Both the position numbers and the translations under genes were made by a program. Positions 21,442-30,136 of a stretch of 40,359 nucleotides of DNA are shown here, in pieces. The notes beneath the pieces are model-generated. The model was not told the DNA's origin. It did not search any database and saw nothing but the letters and a program-made list of their open reading frames with translations. This DNA comes from Magnetococcales bacterium (GTDB lineage Bacteria > Pseudomonadota > Magnetococcia > Magnetococcales > UBA8363), in the NCBI GenBank assembly GCA_015228815.1, contig JADGCV010000035.1:1-40359 (forward strand), read 5' to 3'. Position 1 is the stretch's first letter. Each line of letters begins with the position of its first letter.

Positions 21442-22128
21442 TCAGCCTGCCGTCGCGGTCGTTTCCTTCGCCGGCAGTTGTTCTACCCGCCGCACGTCGG
21501 CCAGGTTGACGGCATGACCGTTGACCTCCAGTGTGACTCCGGTGTCGGGATTGTTGACGACTCCGGTGACTTCTCCCTCTTCGTAGGTCGTCAGGGCGGT
21601 ATCTTCCTCGGCGCCGTTCAACGTGACCGAAAAGGTCAGCACTCCCGAGGGAAGGTTCGCGTCGGAGAGGGTGGCGCTTTGTTCTCCCGCTTCATAGGGA
21701 CGAGGATCGAAGCTTTTCACCAGACGACCCGATTCATCGTACAGATTGATGGTGACGGATCCCTTTTCGGGCATCAGAAACCGTACCGTCGCCTGACCGT
21801 CCGCGGCCAGGGTCTGGTTTCCTTCCGTGACCACCCTCTTGCCCATGTAGCCCACCGCCTGATTGACCTGGTCCACCGACTGCATCGAGATGAGTTGCCG
21901 CAATAGATTATTGCTCTGCTGTTGTTCGCTCAGGGCGGAAAACTGCGCCATCTGCGCGGTCATGTCGGTGTTGTCCATCGGTTCCAGGGGATCCTGGTGT
22001 TCCAGTTGCGCGGTCAGCATCTTCAGGAAATCGGCCTGGAGCTTGCTCGCATCCTGTGTCGTCGATGCGTACTTGGTGGAATCGGTTGGAGTTGTGGGGA
22101 TGGAACCATAGGTGCCAGAGACGACCAT
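21442..22128 (-). CDS. flgD: Hook cap protein FlgD
   Basis: FlgD is the scaffold cap for hook assembly. The 228-residue protein has the conserved N-terminal DFLKMLTAQLEHQDPLEPMDNTDMTAQMAQFSALSEQQQSNNLL and a C-terminal FlgD Ig-like/tudor region (GQATVRFLMPEKGSVTINLYDESGRLVKSF). The ATG at 22128 has AGGAG 7-8 bases upstream and gives a normal N-terminus; the frame is open to 22185. It precedes flgE as in most flagellar clusters. Confidence 0.95.
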   Translation of the reverse strand: MVVSGTYGSIPTTPTDSTKYASTTQDASKLQADFLKMLTAQLEHQDPLEPMDNTDMTAQMAQFSALSEQQQSNNLLRQLISMQSVDQVNQAVGYMGKRVVTEGNQTLAADGQATVRFLMPEKGSVTINLYDESGRLVKSFDPRPYEAGEQSATLSDANLPSGVLTFSVTLNGAEEDTALTTYEEGEVTGVVNNPDTGVTLEVNGHAVNLADVRRVEQLPAKETTATAG

Positions 22129-22383
22129 GTCTGTTTCTCCTGATGCGTGACCTTGAACCGGATCTCCTTGAAGGGCTTGGTCCACCCCGGAAGGGTTTGG
22201 AGCACCGGTGTTACGATCCGTTATTCAAGTTTTGTGCCTGTTTTTATGCCCGGATAAACCGTTGATGCAAGACTGATTCTCCAATTCCATTCCCCTCGGG
22301 CGCCATTTTTTTCCGCTTTTGCGTCTGTAGAAGTTTCCCTGGGCAACTTTTTCCCGCCTGGGATCGGGATCGTTTCGTCCTGG

Positions 22384-23547
22384 TCAGGCAAAGACCGACA
22401 ATCCTTGTCCGGGGGACCATGGACGCCGGGGGGGGGCTTCGGATCGACCAAGGTCCCCGGTCCCTTCTCCCTCGCCGTGAACGAATCCGCCACGGCCTTC
22501 CCGCCATTCGAATCCCTGTCCCGAGGTGTCACCTCGTTGTCGTTGATCCACCTGAACCGCGATGTCGCCAAATCCAAGATTTTGGCGCAGAAACGCCTCC
22601 TTCAATTGCGGCATCTGTTTGTTAAGCAGCTCCCGTGCCGCTTCGCTTTCGGTGGTGATCAACAGGTGGACCCTGTTTTCCTCGTCCACCGACAGGCGGA
22701 CATCCATGGATCCCAGTTCGCGGGGCATCAGGTTGATGCGCACCTGTTCGGCGCCTCCCGGACGGGAGATCATCCGGATGCGACCGATTTGTTCCGCGAG
22801 GTCCTCGCCAAAGGTGGGCGAATGAGCGCTCAGGGAGGGCCGGGTGGCATGCTGGAGCACGGTTCCGGTTCCCGAGGTTCTCTGGCTGTTGAGTCCCCCT
22901 TCCAGGATCATTCCCTGGATCTCCTGTCCGCCCCGCCCCTGGGCCGTTTGACCCGGTTTCGCTCCGCCAAGGAATTGTTCGATCGGGTTGAAATGATTGG
23001 CGACCCAAGCGCCTCGGGAAAGACCGGACATCCCTTCGCCCCCCCCCGTGGTTCCGGGAACGACGGACAAGGAATCGACGCCCGGGGAGAAAGACGGCGG
23101 CACGGGGGCATGGGGAAGGGCCATCCGCGGGTCGGACCCATCCATCGGTCCGGAGAGCCATGCGGCCAGAGCCTCCTCGATTTCCTCTTCCTCGGACTTC
23201 GGGTGGACGTCGGATGTTTGCTCCGTTTCCCCGGAATCGTCTTTTCTTTCCTTCGCAACCGTCTCTTTTCTCCGGGTGGACCCGGTGTTCAGGGGATCGG
23301 TCGCGGCGCGTTCCTCCTGATTTTCGAGGTCGGCATCGCGGCGTTCGACGGTTTTTTCCGCTTCGGGTCGGGCAGGGGCCGATTCCGGTTGTTTCTTGAC
23401 CGATTCCGATTCCTGTTCATTTGCCGCCCGGTCGAGGGCCTCCTTGAAATCCTCTTCGGCGGGGGCCGTCTGGGATGGTGTGTTGGCGGTCGTTTCGACA
23501 GGTTTGGGCCGTTGGATGTCCGGCAGGGGCATGCTCAAGGGGATCAT
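22384..23547 (-). CDS. fliK: Flagellar hook-length control protein FliK
   Basis: FliK measures hook length and triggers the export-specificity switch. The first 270 residues are low-complexity and polar (Glu, Lys, Pro, Ser rich), as usual in FliK. The C-terminal Flg_hook domain is evident at about 275-350: QVRINLMPRELGSMDVRLSV, then LLITTESEAARELLNKQMPQLKEAFLRQNL. I took the ATG at 23547 (387 residues); the frame is open to a TTG at 23583 that has GGAG too close to it. A tail of about 40 Gly/Pro-rich residues follows the domain. It is 255 bases from flgD, and those bases show no gene. Confidence 0.93.
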   Translation of the reverse strand: MIPLSMPLPDIQRPKPVETTANTPSQTAPAEEDFKEALDRAANEQESESVKKQPESAPARPEAEKTVERRDADLENQEERAATDPLNTGSTRRKETVAKERKDDSGETEQTSDVHPKSEEEEIEEALAAWLSGPMDGSDPRMALPHAPVPPSFSPGVDSLSVVPGTTGGGEGMSGLSRGAWVANHFNPIEQFLGGAKPGQTAQGRGGQEIQGMILEGGLNSQRTSGTGTVLQHATRPSLSAHSPTFGEDLAEQIGRIRMISRPGGAEQVRINLMPRELGSMDVRLSVDEENRVHLLITTESEAARELLNKQMPQLKEAFLRQNLGFGDIAVQVDQRQRGDTSGQGFEWREGRGGFVHGEGEGTGDLGRSEAPPRRPWSPGQGLSVFA

Positions 23548-23598
23548 GGCGGTCTCATCGGAATACCTGGGGAACGGGATCAATCTCCAAAATGGAAT

Positions 23599-23613
23599 TC
23601 AATTGCCATGCCA
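23599..23613 (-). promoter_or_regulatory. Near-match to a sigma-54 promoter before fliK
   Basis: On the minus strand TGGCATGGCAATTGAA reads GG-N10-GA, one base away from the sigma-54 GG-N10-GC core (consensus TGGCACG-N4-TTGCW). It lies about 50 bases before the fliK start. Sigma-54 control of hook genes is common in proteobacteria. The mismatch in the -12 GC makes this tentative. Confidence 0.25.
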
Positions 23614-23733
23614 AAGAGGAATCACGGTGACAACGGCATTTTTCCTCGGGGGGAAGGAAACGGAAGGTCCATTGTGTCACGAATGGCAGGCAGGTTTTGC
23701 CCGAAGCGCCAAAACCAGGGGGCAAAAGGATCC

Positions 23734-23756
23734 CCTCCGGCGAAACATGCCGGAGG
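23734..23756 (-). terminator. Hairpin between flavoprotein gene and fliK
   Basis: CCTCCGGC and GCCGGAGG form a perfect 8-bp stem around a 7-base loop, 84 bases past the end of the FabK-like gene. On the minus strand it is followed by GGATCCTTTTG, a weak T-stretch. It may separate that gene from fliK transcription. The rest of 23548-23839 holds nothing else I can name apart from the promoter-like site near 23600. Confidence 0.4.
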
Positions 23757-23839
23757 ATGGCCATGGACGCCAACCTTAAGGTGGTGCGGATTGCGGCGGG
23801 GGGACGTCCATTGCCGGGATGGACATGCCCGGCATGGGT

Positions 23840-24844
23840 TCAATGCAATTGGGATGTCAATTCCATGATGATTTCGGCAACGCTCTGGGTGGCATTCACC
23901 AGGCCGACGCTTTGTCCCGCCATGACCGACCCGTGTTCCACGTCGCCGTCGATGGCGGCCCGCTTCAGCGCTCCGACCCAGAAGTGTTCCAGTTCCAGTT
24001 GGGCCGTCTTGCGTTCCTTGGCGCCGTTCTTGATTTCCTGGATCAATTGCAATTGCAGGGCATTGAAGGATTGGGTTCCCTTGTTGACCAGGGCGCGTAC
24101 CGGGATGACCGGCAATACCGGATCGAACTGGGCCGTGACCTGGGCATCACGCGCCTGGGCGCGGAGAAAGGCGTTTTTGAAGTTGGCATGGGCAATGCAT
24201 TCATGAGCGACGACGAATCGCGTGCCCAACTGACAACCCGCCGCTCCCATGGCGACCAGGCCCGCGACCATGGTGCCGTTGGCGATACCGCCCGCGGCGA
24301 ATACCGGGACATCGGTGAGATGGGGAAGAATTTCCTGGACCAGGACCGAAGTGGTGACCGGTCCGACATGCCCCCCCGCTTCGTGTCCCTCGATGATCAG
24401 GGCATCGGCGCCACGCTTGATCAGACGTTTGGCGAGCGCCAGTGACGGGGCGAACAGAATGACCTTGATGTCCGCCTGCTTCAGGGTATCGATGGTGGGT
24501 TGATCGGGAAGACCACCGGCGAGGACGCAGTGACTGATTTTTTGTTCGATGACCACCTGAACCAGTTCGGGGAGCCGGGGGTTGAGGGTGATCAGATTGA
24601 CGCCGAACGGGTTGGCGGTCATGCTCCGGGTGGCCAGGATTTCCGTGCGCAACATTTCCGGAGGCATGTTGCCCGAGGCCAGAACGCCGAATCCTCCCGC
24701 CTCGGAAATGGCGGAAACCAGATGGTGTTCCGAAAGCCAGGCCATGGCCCCACCAAGGATGGCGTGCCGGGTCCCGAGAAACCGGGTTCCGCGCTGCCAG
24801 GATTCGGGTGGGACCTTGCTTGGGGGAGAATCGGGAAACGACAT
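23840..24844 (-). CDS. FMN flavoprotein, nitronate monooxygenase/FabK-like
   Basis: This 334-residue TIM-barrel flavoprotein belongs to the 2-nitropropane dioxygenase superfamily. Evidence: the start TRHAILGGAMAWLSEHHLVSAISEAGGFGVLASG, the active-site/FMN segment EGHEAGGHVGPVTTSVLV (His154, His159), the FMN phosphate loop AAGGIANG and GCQLGTRF. The pattern GGHxG-x-TT is shared with FabK, the flavin enoyl-ACP reductase, so it could act in fatty acid synthesis or in nitronate detoxification; sequence alone does not decide. No membrane or signal segments. It lies between a small unknown gene and fliK, with hairpins on both sides, so it may be its own unit. Confidence 0.85.
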   Translation of the reverse strand: MSFPDSPPSKVPPESWQRGTRFLGTRHAILGGAMAWLSEHHLVSAISEAGGFGVLASGNMPPEMLRTEILATRSMTANPFGVNLITLNPRLPELVQVVIEQKISHCVLAGGLPDQPTIDTLKQADIKVILFAPSLALAKRLIKRGADALIIEGHEAGGHVGPVTTSVLVQEILPHLTDVPVFAAGGIANGTMVAGLVAMGAAGCQLGTRFVVAHECIAHANFKNAFLRAQARDAQVTAQFDPVLPVIPVRALVNKGTQSFNALQLQLIQEIKNGAKERKTAQLELEHFWVGALKRAAIDGDVEHGSVMAGQSVGLVNATQSVAEIIMELTSQLH

Positions 24845-24886
24845 GGGACTGGGGATCCTGAAAATGATGGTCGTGAGACGCCAGAA

Positions 24887-24915
24887 GCCAAGGGCGCGAA
24901 GTTCGCGCCCTTGGC
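24887..24915. terminator. Perfect 29-base GC-rich palindrome
   Basis: GCCAAGGGCGCGAA and TTCGCGCCCTTGGC flank a single central base, so up to 12 bp can pair with a small loop. It sits 43 bases before the start of the flavoprotein gene and 171 bases after the small unknown gene on the same strand. There is no T-run on either side, so it is either a factor-dependent or processing hairpin or a dispersed palindrome. The remaining bases of 24845-25086 hold no gene. Confidence 0.45.
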
Positions 24916-25086
24916 CGTACCGGGCTGGTCCGGAATCCGTTCGCGAGGAACGCGGCTGAAAAAGCCATTGCGCCCAGCGTCAGGCGGAATCGCCTTTGCC
25001 CGAGGACTTCTGGAGGCTCTATCCGGGATGGTTGGTCCGGAAGGTCTTGTCCAGAGCTTCGTCGGCTCCGGGCGGATGCAGCGCCC

Positions 25087-25461
25087 TCAGGCGGCGAACG
25101 CGGCGGACACGTCTCCCTTCTTGGTGTCGGCATCCAGGCGGGCCTTTCTGCTGGATTCGGGGATGAGACATACCTTGAGACGTTCTTCCAGACGATTCAG
25201 GGCCCATTTGGGGTCGATGTTGACCAGGGAACAGATCCAGTTGAAGGATCCCGGTTCCATCGATGGCGAATGGAACCATTTTTTCAAGGTGCGGTAGTCG
25301 TAGCGGAACACCGGGTCTTCCATGACGGCGGGGTCCTGACGGTACTTCTCCAGGGCGATCAGATCGCGCACCGCCCGATCCATGACAGCCATCCACAAGT
25401 GCGTGTCATTGTTGTCGGCGACGGGCTCGTTCATGATCTCCGAAACCACCGATTTTTTCAT
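25087..25461 (-). CDS. Small conserved-looking hypothetical protein
   Basis: The 124-residue protein has a strong GGAGGAGG Shine-Dalgarno 3-4 bases before ATG. The core has an aromatic pattern: HLWMAVMDRAVRDLIALEK, then KKWFHSPSMEPGSFNWICSLVNIDPKWALNRL. I recall this spacing (LW-x2-V ... WF-x-S ... F-x2-IC-x3-NIDP) in a family of small proteobacterial proteins of unknown function, sometimes near prophage genes, but cannot name it. It is cytoplasmic and has a charged, Ala-ending tail. It is transcribed away from the cheA operon, and the promoter region between them is shared. Confidence 0.7.
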   Translation of the reverse strand: MKKSVVSEIMNEPVADNNDTHLWMAVMDRAVRDLIALEKYRQDPAVMEDPVFRYDYRTLKKWFHSPSMEPGSFNWICSLVNIDPKWALNRLEERLKVCLIPESSRKARLDADTKKGDVSAAFAA

Positions 25462-25669
25462 GATCCTCCTCCCGTTGTGATTCGTCGGGGCCCACCTGCC
25501 TGTCGCCCGCCGCCATGGACCGTCCCGATCCGCGAACGAAGGCGGACGAAGGGGTCATGAGCCGGTAAGGGCATTGTGGGCGTCTGTTGTTTTCGTTATG
25601 AATGACTGGCGATCGACGCGCGTCCGGCCTGCCTCGGGCCGGGGTTCGTGTTCATTTCCGCATTGGAAA

Positions 25670-25698
25670 TGGACCATGCCGAAGCCCAATTGTATAGT
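25670..25698 (+). promoter_or_regulatory. Sigma-70-type promoter for the chemotaxis operon
   Basis: TGGACC (4 of 6 to TTGACA) and TATAGT (5 of 6 to TATAAT) are separated by exactly 17 bases. Transcription would start near 25705, about 204 bases before the cheA ATG, and right at the left edge of the palindrome. Confidence 0.5.
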
Positions 25699-25707
25699 CG
25701 ATTCCCG

Positions 25708-25725
25708 TGCCGATTGCAATCGGCA
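25708..25725. promoter_or_regulatory. 18-bp perfect palindrome, candidate operator
   Basis: TGCCGATTGCAATCGGCA is a perfect even palindrome. If the promoter at 25670-25698 is real, it covers roughly +3 to +20, a usual place for a repressor site. A hairpin in the 5' end of the transcript is another reading. Confidence 0.45.
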
Positions 25726-25908
25726 AATGTTTTCACCGCGAGTCAGATTTGGCACGCTTTAGTTTCGTACCTGTTTGCGACATGATCGGTGAAGTGTGGC
25801 GAGCGGGTCATGTTTTTCAATGAGCCGTCTTGATTTACAGACCGCGATGGTCAAAAATGACTGCTTGAGACAATTTCGCTTTCACCCTGAGCGCATGAAG
25901 GTTTCGTT

Positions 25909-28900
25909 ATGTCCGAGGAAGATGATGAGCTGTTGGGTATGTTCGTTCAGGAGGCTTCCGAGCATCTTGAAACCATCGAACCCGATCTGTTGACGCTGGA
26001 GGAGAACGGCGATGACACCGAACCGGAGATCATCAACCGCCTGTTCCGGGGGGTGCATTCCATCAAAGGCTCGGCGGGTTTCTTCGGTTTGACCAACATC
26101 ACCAAGCTCAGCCATATCATGGAAAATCTGCTGGGCAAGGTCCGGGAACGCACCATGTCGGCGTCGCCCGCGGTGACCGACAGTCTTTTGTCGGGTCTGG
26201 ACAAGCTCAAGGCCATGATCGAGGACGTCTCGGCGAGCGGGTCGGTGGATGCGAGCGAGGAAATCCGGGTTATCCAGGCGGTTCTGGACGGTGACGGAGG
26301 TGGCGCCGGAGCCGCGCCCCGCGAGGCGGTGACGCCAGCTGCGGCCCCCCCGGCGCCAGAGGCGGCCTCCGAAGAGGCGCCTCCCCCTGACGAGGGGGGG
26401 AATGCCGAGGCGTCTGCTTCCGAGGCCGATGGCGCGGTCGTTGCCGAGGCGGCTTTGCCTCCCGAGATGGCCGAGGTGGTGAAACCCGTTCCGGAACCCA
26501 AGGCGCCCGTTCCTGCTTCCGCACCCAAGGCGCCAGCCCCGGCCTCGGCGGGACCCGCGATGAGCGCCACTGCCCCATCCGGAGCGGGGTTCGATCTTGG
26601 CCGTTATGCGGAGGTCGTCTCCGATTCCATCATCCATGGCCGGAGGTTTTTTCTGTTTCACCTGGATGTGGAAGGGAGCGGTCCGGAAAAGAGGACCCGT
26701 TTCAACCAGACCAAGGCGCTTCTCTCGTCGGTGGGCAAGGTGGTCGATACCGACCCGCCCATCGCGGGGGAACAGGATCTGGAGCGTTATGCCGGGGTGT
26801 CGCTTGATCTTTTGATCACGACCGTGCTTGAAGAGGATCTTCTGGTGTCGCTGCTTCAGACCGAGGGGAGCCGGGTGAAACGCCTGGAGATTCCGGCGGA
26901 ACTGGCGCGCAAGGTCGCCCCGCCCAAGGGGACGGCTCCGTCGGCCTCCCGGCGGCAGGAGGTCGCGGTCGAGGAGGATATTGCCGCGGAGTTGGTGCAG
27001 GAGGATGTCGGTTTCAAACCGCGCCTGCGCCGTCCCGAACCGGGAAGTCTGGCCACGGTGGCCGGGAAGGGGCGGGACGCGGGTGGGACCTCGGGGACGA
27101 AGGGGAGTGGCGGTCCGCCGGCGGTGGAGGAGACTCTGCGGGTCAGTGTGTCGCTGCTTGACGAACTGATCAACATGGCGGGAGAACTGGTGCTCGCCCG
27201 CAACCAGTTGACCCGGGCCGCGGTGGAGGTGCAGACCCAGTTTCCCCATTTTGGACCGTTGATTCAAAATCTTGACTCCATCACCAGCCGCATCCAGGAA
27301 AAGGTCATGCAGGCGCGGATGCAGCCGGTGAGCGTGGTCTTCAACAAATTTCCCCGGATCGTCCGCGATCTGGCGCGCAAGCTGGAGAAGAAAATCGATC
27401 TGGAAATCCGTGGTGGCGAGGTCGATCTGGACAAGTCGGTGATCGAACATCTGTCCGATCCCCTGACCCACATGATCCGCAACGTCGCCGATCATGCCAT
27501 AGAACTGCCCCAGGACCGGGTCAAGATCGGCAAGCCGGAGGCGGGGCAGGTGGAGTTGGCCGCCTATCACGAGAACGGCCTGGTCAACATTTCCCTGGCC
27601 GACGACGGGGCGGGGATCGACGCCGAGAAGGTCAAGCAGAAGGCGCTGGAACGGGGACAGATCACCGAACGGCAGGCGGACGCCATGAGCGAGGAGGATG
27701 CCCTCAATCTGATCTTCGCCCCCGGCCTGTCCATGGCCAAGAAGGTTTCCGACGTTTCGGGACGCGGCGTCGGCATGGACGTGGTGCGCACCAACATCGA
27801 AAAGCTTGGTGGAACGGTGACGGTCCAGTCCAAGGTTGGCAAGGGGACGACCATCATTCTCAAACTGCCGCTGACCCTCGCGATCATCCCCGCCATGATC
27901 GTTTCGTCGGGCAATCAACGCTTCGCCATTCCCGAGATCGGACTGGTGGAGATTGTCCGGATCGCCGAATCGGACCGGGCCAATCAGATCGAGACGGTCG
28001 GCAACGCCCCGGTACTCAGGTTGCGCAACATGCTGCTGCCCCTGGTCGATCTGGCCGAGGTACTGGGGGTTTCGCGCATCTGGCCGCCCGGTTCGGGGGT
28101 CAACGATCGCCGTGCCCGTCTTTCCGACCGCCGTGCCCAGGCGCGCAAGGCCCGGGATGCCGCCCGGATCGGTGGCTCGACGAGCCTGTCGTTGTCGGCG
28201 GGACCCAAGGATGGGGTGGAGCGGCGGGATGACCTTTCCGACCGCCGCGATCCCAACAATCTGGTCGCCTACGTCATGGTGCTCAATGTCGGCGGCAATG
28301 AATTCGGCATGGTCGTGGACGAGGTCCTCGACAGCGAGGAGATCGTCGTCAAGCCGTTGCCATCCTATTTCAAGGACAATCTTTGTTTTTCCGCGACGAC
28401 GATCCTGGGCGATGGCAGTGTTTCGCTCATCATCGACTATGCGGGATTGATGGAGCAGGCGAAGATCAATTTTTCCAACGTCGAACGGGCGACCCGGATG
28501 GACCTGGACGAGGAGCGCCGCGCCGCCCTGAGGGAACGGCAGAACATCATCCTTCTGGAGACCGGCACCGGGCTGATCATGGGGATCGTCCACAGCATGG
28601 TGCGTCGGGTCGAGAAAATTTCGCCCAAGCTGCTCGACACCATCGGCGGCCTTCCCTATGTTCGCTATGACGGTCGTACCTTCCGGGCGGTGTATCCCGA
28701 TCAGGTGATGGGACTCGAAGGGATGGGCTACAGCGGCGGCGATCCCGAGGAGGAGGGGGATGCCGATCTGTGCATGGTCGTTCCCAACATTCCCAACATC
28801 CAGGCGGGGTTGATCTTTTCCCGCATCATCGACACCCGCGAAACCCATATCGACCTTGATTGCCGTGCCATTCGCGCCGATGGTCTGTTCGGTTCGGCGC

Positions 28901-29361
28901 AGATCGACGACCGGGTGGTGTTGTTTCCCGATGTCAACACGGTCCTGGCCCTCGCGGGAATCGAGATGCCCCATGTCCCGGCCCAGGTGGACCGGAGCGG
29001 TCTCAGGGCACTGGTGGTCGATGACACCCCGTTTTTGCGGGCCTTGACGAGCAATTATCTGCAATCGGTCGGATTCGAGGTGGATCAGGCGGAGGATGGG
29101 CATATCGCCCTGAACAAACTCAGGAATGGTGAATTCGACCTCCTGGTGACCGACCTGAACATGCCGGGGATGGACGGGTTTGAACTGGCCCATGAAATTC
29201 CTTCGACCATTCACGCCGATATTCCCATGATCGCGACGACCTCTTCCATTTCTTCGGAGGTGGAACAGAGGTGTTTCAAGGCGGGCTTCGTCAGTTGCGT
29301 TCCCGCCATCGACAAGAACAGGTTGCTCAAGGTGGTGGCCTTGATGCAGGCGCGGGACTGA
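25909..29361 (+). CDS. cheA: Hybrid chemotaxis histidine kinase CheA with receiver
   Basis: CheA autophosphorylates and passes phosphate to CheY and CheB. The 1150-residue protein has an HPt domain with His50 in RGVHSIKGSAGF, a long Ala/Pro-rich linker (about 125-220), a P2-like domain (about 225-330), the dimerisation domain (about 406-480), an ATPase with N-box THMIRNVADHAIE (about 520), DDGAGID (about 565) and GRGVGMDVV (about 620), a CheW-like domain with an Arg-rich insert (DRRARLSDRRAQARKARDAA), a second CheW-like domain (about 870-1020) and a C-terminal receiver with Asp1082 in VTDLNMPGMDG. In the receiver, the lysine usually found in VPKxDR is Ala (VPAIDK). AAGG lies about 8 bases before the ATG. 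Confidence 0.95.
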   Translation: MSEEDDELLGMFVQEASEHLETIEPDLLTLEENGDDTEPEIINRLFRGVHSIKGSAGFFGLTNITKLSHIMENLLGKVRERTMSASPAVTDSLLSGLDKLKAMIEDVSASGSVDASEEIRVIQAVLDGDGGGAGAAPREAVTPAAAPPAPEAASEEAPPPDEGGNAEASASEADGAVVAEAALPPEMAEVVKPVPEPKAPVPASAPKAPAPASAGPAMSATAPSGAGFDLGRYAEVVSDSIIHGRRFFLFHLDVEGSGPEKRTRFNQTKALLSSVGKVVDTDPPIAGEQDLERYAGVSLDLLITTVLEEDLLVSLLQTEGSRVKRLEIPAELARKVAPPKGTAPSASRRQEVAVEEDIAAELVQEDVGFKPRLRRPEPGSLATVAGKGRDAGGTSGTKGSGGPPAVEETLRVSVSLLDELINMAGELVLARNQLTRAAVEVQTQFPHFGPLIQNLDSITSRIQEKVMQARMQPVSVVFNKFPRIVRDLARKLEKKIDLEIRGGEVDLDKSVIEHLSDPLTHMIRNVADHAIELPQDRVKIGKPEAGQVELAAYHENGLVNISLADDGAGIDAEKVKQKALERGQITERQADAMSEEDALNLIFAPGLSMAKKVSDVSGRGVGMDVVRTNIEKLGGTVTVQSKVGKGTTIILKLPLTLAIIPAMIVSSGNQRFAIPEIGLVEIVRIAESDRANQIETVGNAPVLRLRNMLLPLVDLAEVLGVSRIWPPGSGVNDRRARLSDRRAQARKARDAARIGGSTSLSLSAGPKDGVERRDDLSDRRDPNNLVAYVMVLNVGGNEFGMVVDEVLDSEEIVVKPLPSYFKDNLCFSATTILGDGSVSLIIDYAGLMEQAKINFSNVERATRMDLDEERRAALRERQNIILLETGTGLIMGIVHSMVRRVEKISPKLLDTIGGLPYVRYDGRTFRAVYPDQVMGLEGMGYSGGDPEEEGDADLCMVVPNIPNIQAGLIFSRIIDTRETHIDLDCRAIRADGLFGSAQIDDRVVLFPDVNTVLALAGIEMPHVPAQVDRSGLRALVVDDTPFLRALTSNYLQSVGFEVDQAEDGHIALNKLRNGEFDLLVTDLNMPGMDGFELAHEIPSTIHADIPMIATTSSISSEVEQRCFKAGFVSCVPAIDKNRLLKVVALMQARD

Positions 29362-29475
29362 TCTTTTGCGGGGTATCTATCGATGATCGAAGGAAAAAAG
29401 GGGGCGTGAAGGATTATCCCCGGGGATTTGAGTTCTTGCCCAATGGGCATCATGTTCCGTGAGAAAGAGACGCTT

Positions 29476-29979
29476 ATGCTTGTCAGCACGTTTACCTTGG
29501 GGGATCTGTACCTGGGAATCGACATCGTTCTGGTGCGGGAGATCAACCGGTCGATGGAGTGTACGCCGGTTCCCGGGTCGCAGGAGTATATTCGTGGCAT
29601 GTTGAACATACGTGGCCGCGTGATCACCCTTTTCGATCTGAAAAAGCGACTGGGATGGTCGGGAAACGAGACCAGCGAGAACACCGCCGCGGTTGCGATC
29701 AAACAGTACAACGTGATCATGAAGACCCACAGCGAGGTCCTCAAGATCAATCCCTCCCTGGCCGAGAGCAAATGCCCGTGGGAGGATCCGGTCGGTCTGG
29801 CGGTGGATCAACTGGGTGATGTCCGGGAAATCGTCGATGACAACATTCTGCCGCCTCCCGCCAACATGAGGGGGATTTCCGCCGATTTTGTCCATGGGGT
29901 GGTCGAGTTCGAGCGCAATCTGCTGATCATTCTCGATGTGGCGGCGGTATTGGGGTTCGACGAGCGACAGTCGGGATGA
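29476..29979 (+). CDS. cheW: Chemotaxis coupling protein CheW
   Basis: CheW links receptors to CheA. The 167-residue protein has the whole double-barrel pattern: STFTLGDLYLGIDIVLVREINRSMECTPVPGSQEYIRGMLNIRGRVITLFDLKKRLGW, then GLAVDQLGDVREIVDDNILPPPANM and VEFERNLLIILDVAAVLGF. Starts at 29452 or 29476 are possible; 29476 lies directly before the conserved first strand. It follows cheA by 114 bases. The segment between the two halves (about 60-90) is longer than in E. coli CheW. Confidence 0.93.
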   Translation: MLVSTFTLGDLYLGIDIVLVREINRSMECTPVPGSQEYIRGMLNIRGRVITLFDLKKRLGWSGNETSENTAAVAIKQYNVIMKTHSEVLKINPSLAESKCPWEDPVGLAVDQLGDVREIVDDNILPPPANMRGISADFVHGVVEFERNLLIILDVAAVLGFDERQSG

Positions 29980-30136
29980 CCGTGAAAGGGATTGATTCCT
30001 TGGGATGCGGATGAGGGGGATGGGATGCGTTGTCACGCTGGTATGAGAGGATGCGGAATGGGCCTGTCCCGAGCGATGAAGGCTGGTCCGGGGAACCGGC
30101 GCCGGGAACAGTCTCAACCGGGTGCTGGTTAGACTT

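Larger units (their letters stand above)
25462..25908. other. Divergent intergenic region before cheA
   Basis: These 447 bases separate the small minus-strand gene from cheA. They contain a plausible sigma-70 promoter (25670-25698) and an 18-bp perfect palindrome (25708-25725) directed at cheA, leaving a leader of about 200 bases. I see no protein gene: short open frames here lack ribosome binding sites. Confidence 0.6.

Noticed and set aside
25751-25768. TGGCACG string upstream of cheA, resembling a sigma-54 -24 element
   Set aside because: The -12 GC dinucleotide is absent at the required spacing (GG-N10-TT).
25882-29214. 1110-codon open frame on the minus strand opposite cheA
   Set aside because: It mirrors the GC-biased codon use of cheA; the translation is His/Arg/Gly-rich with no family pattern, and cheA itself shows clear domains.
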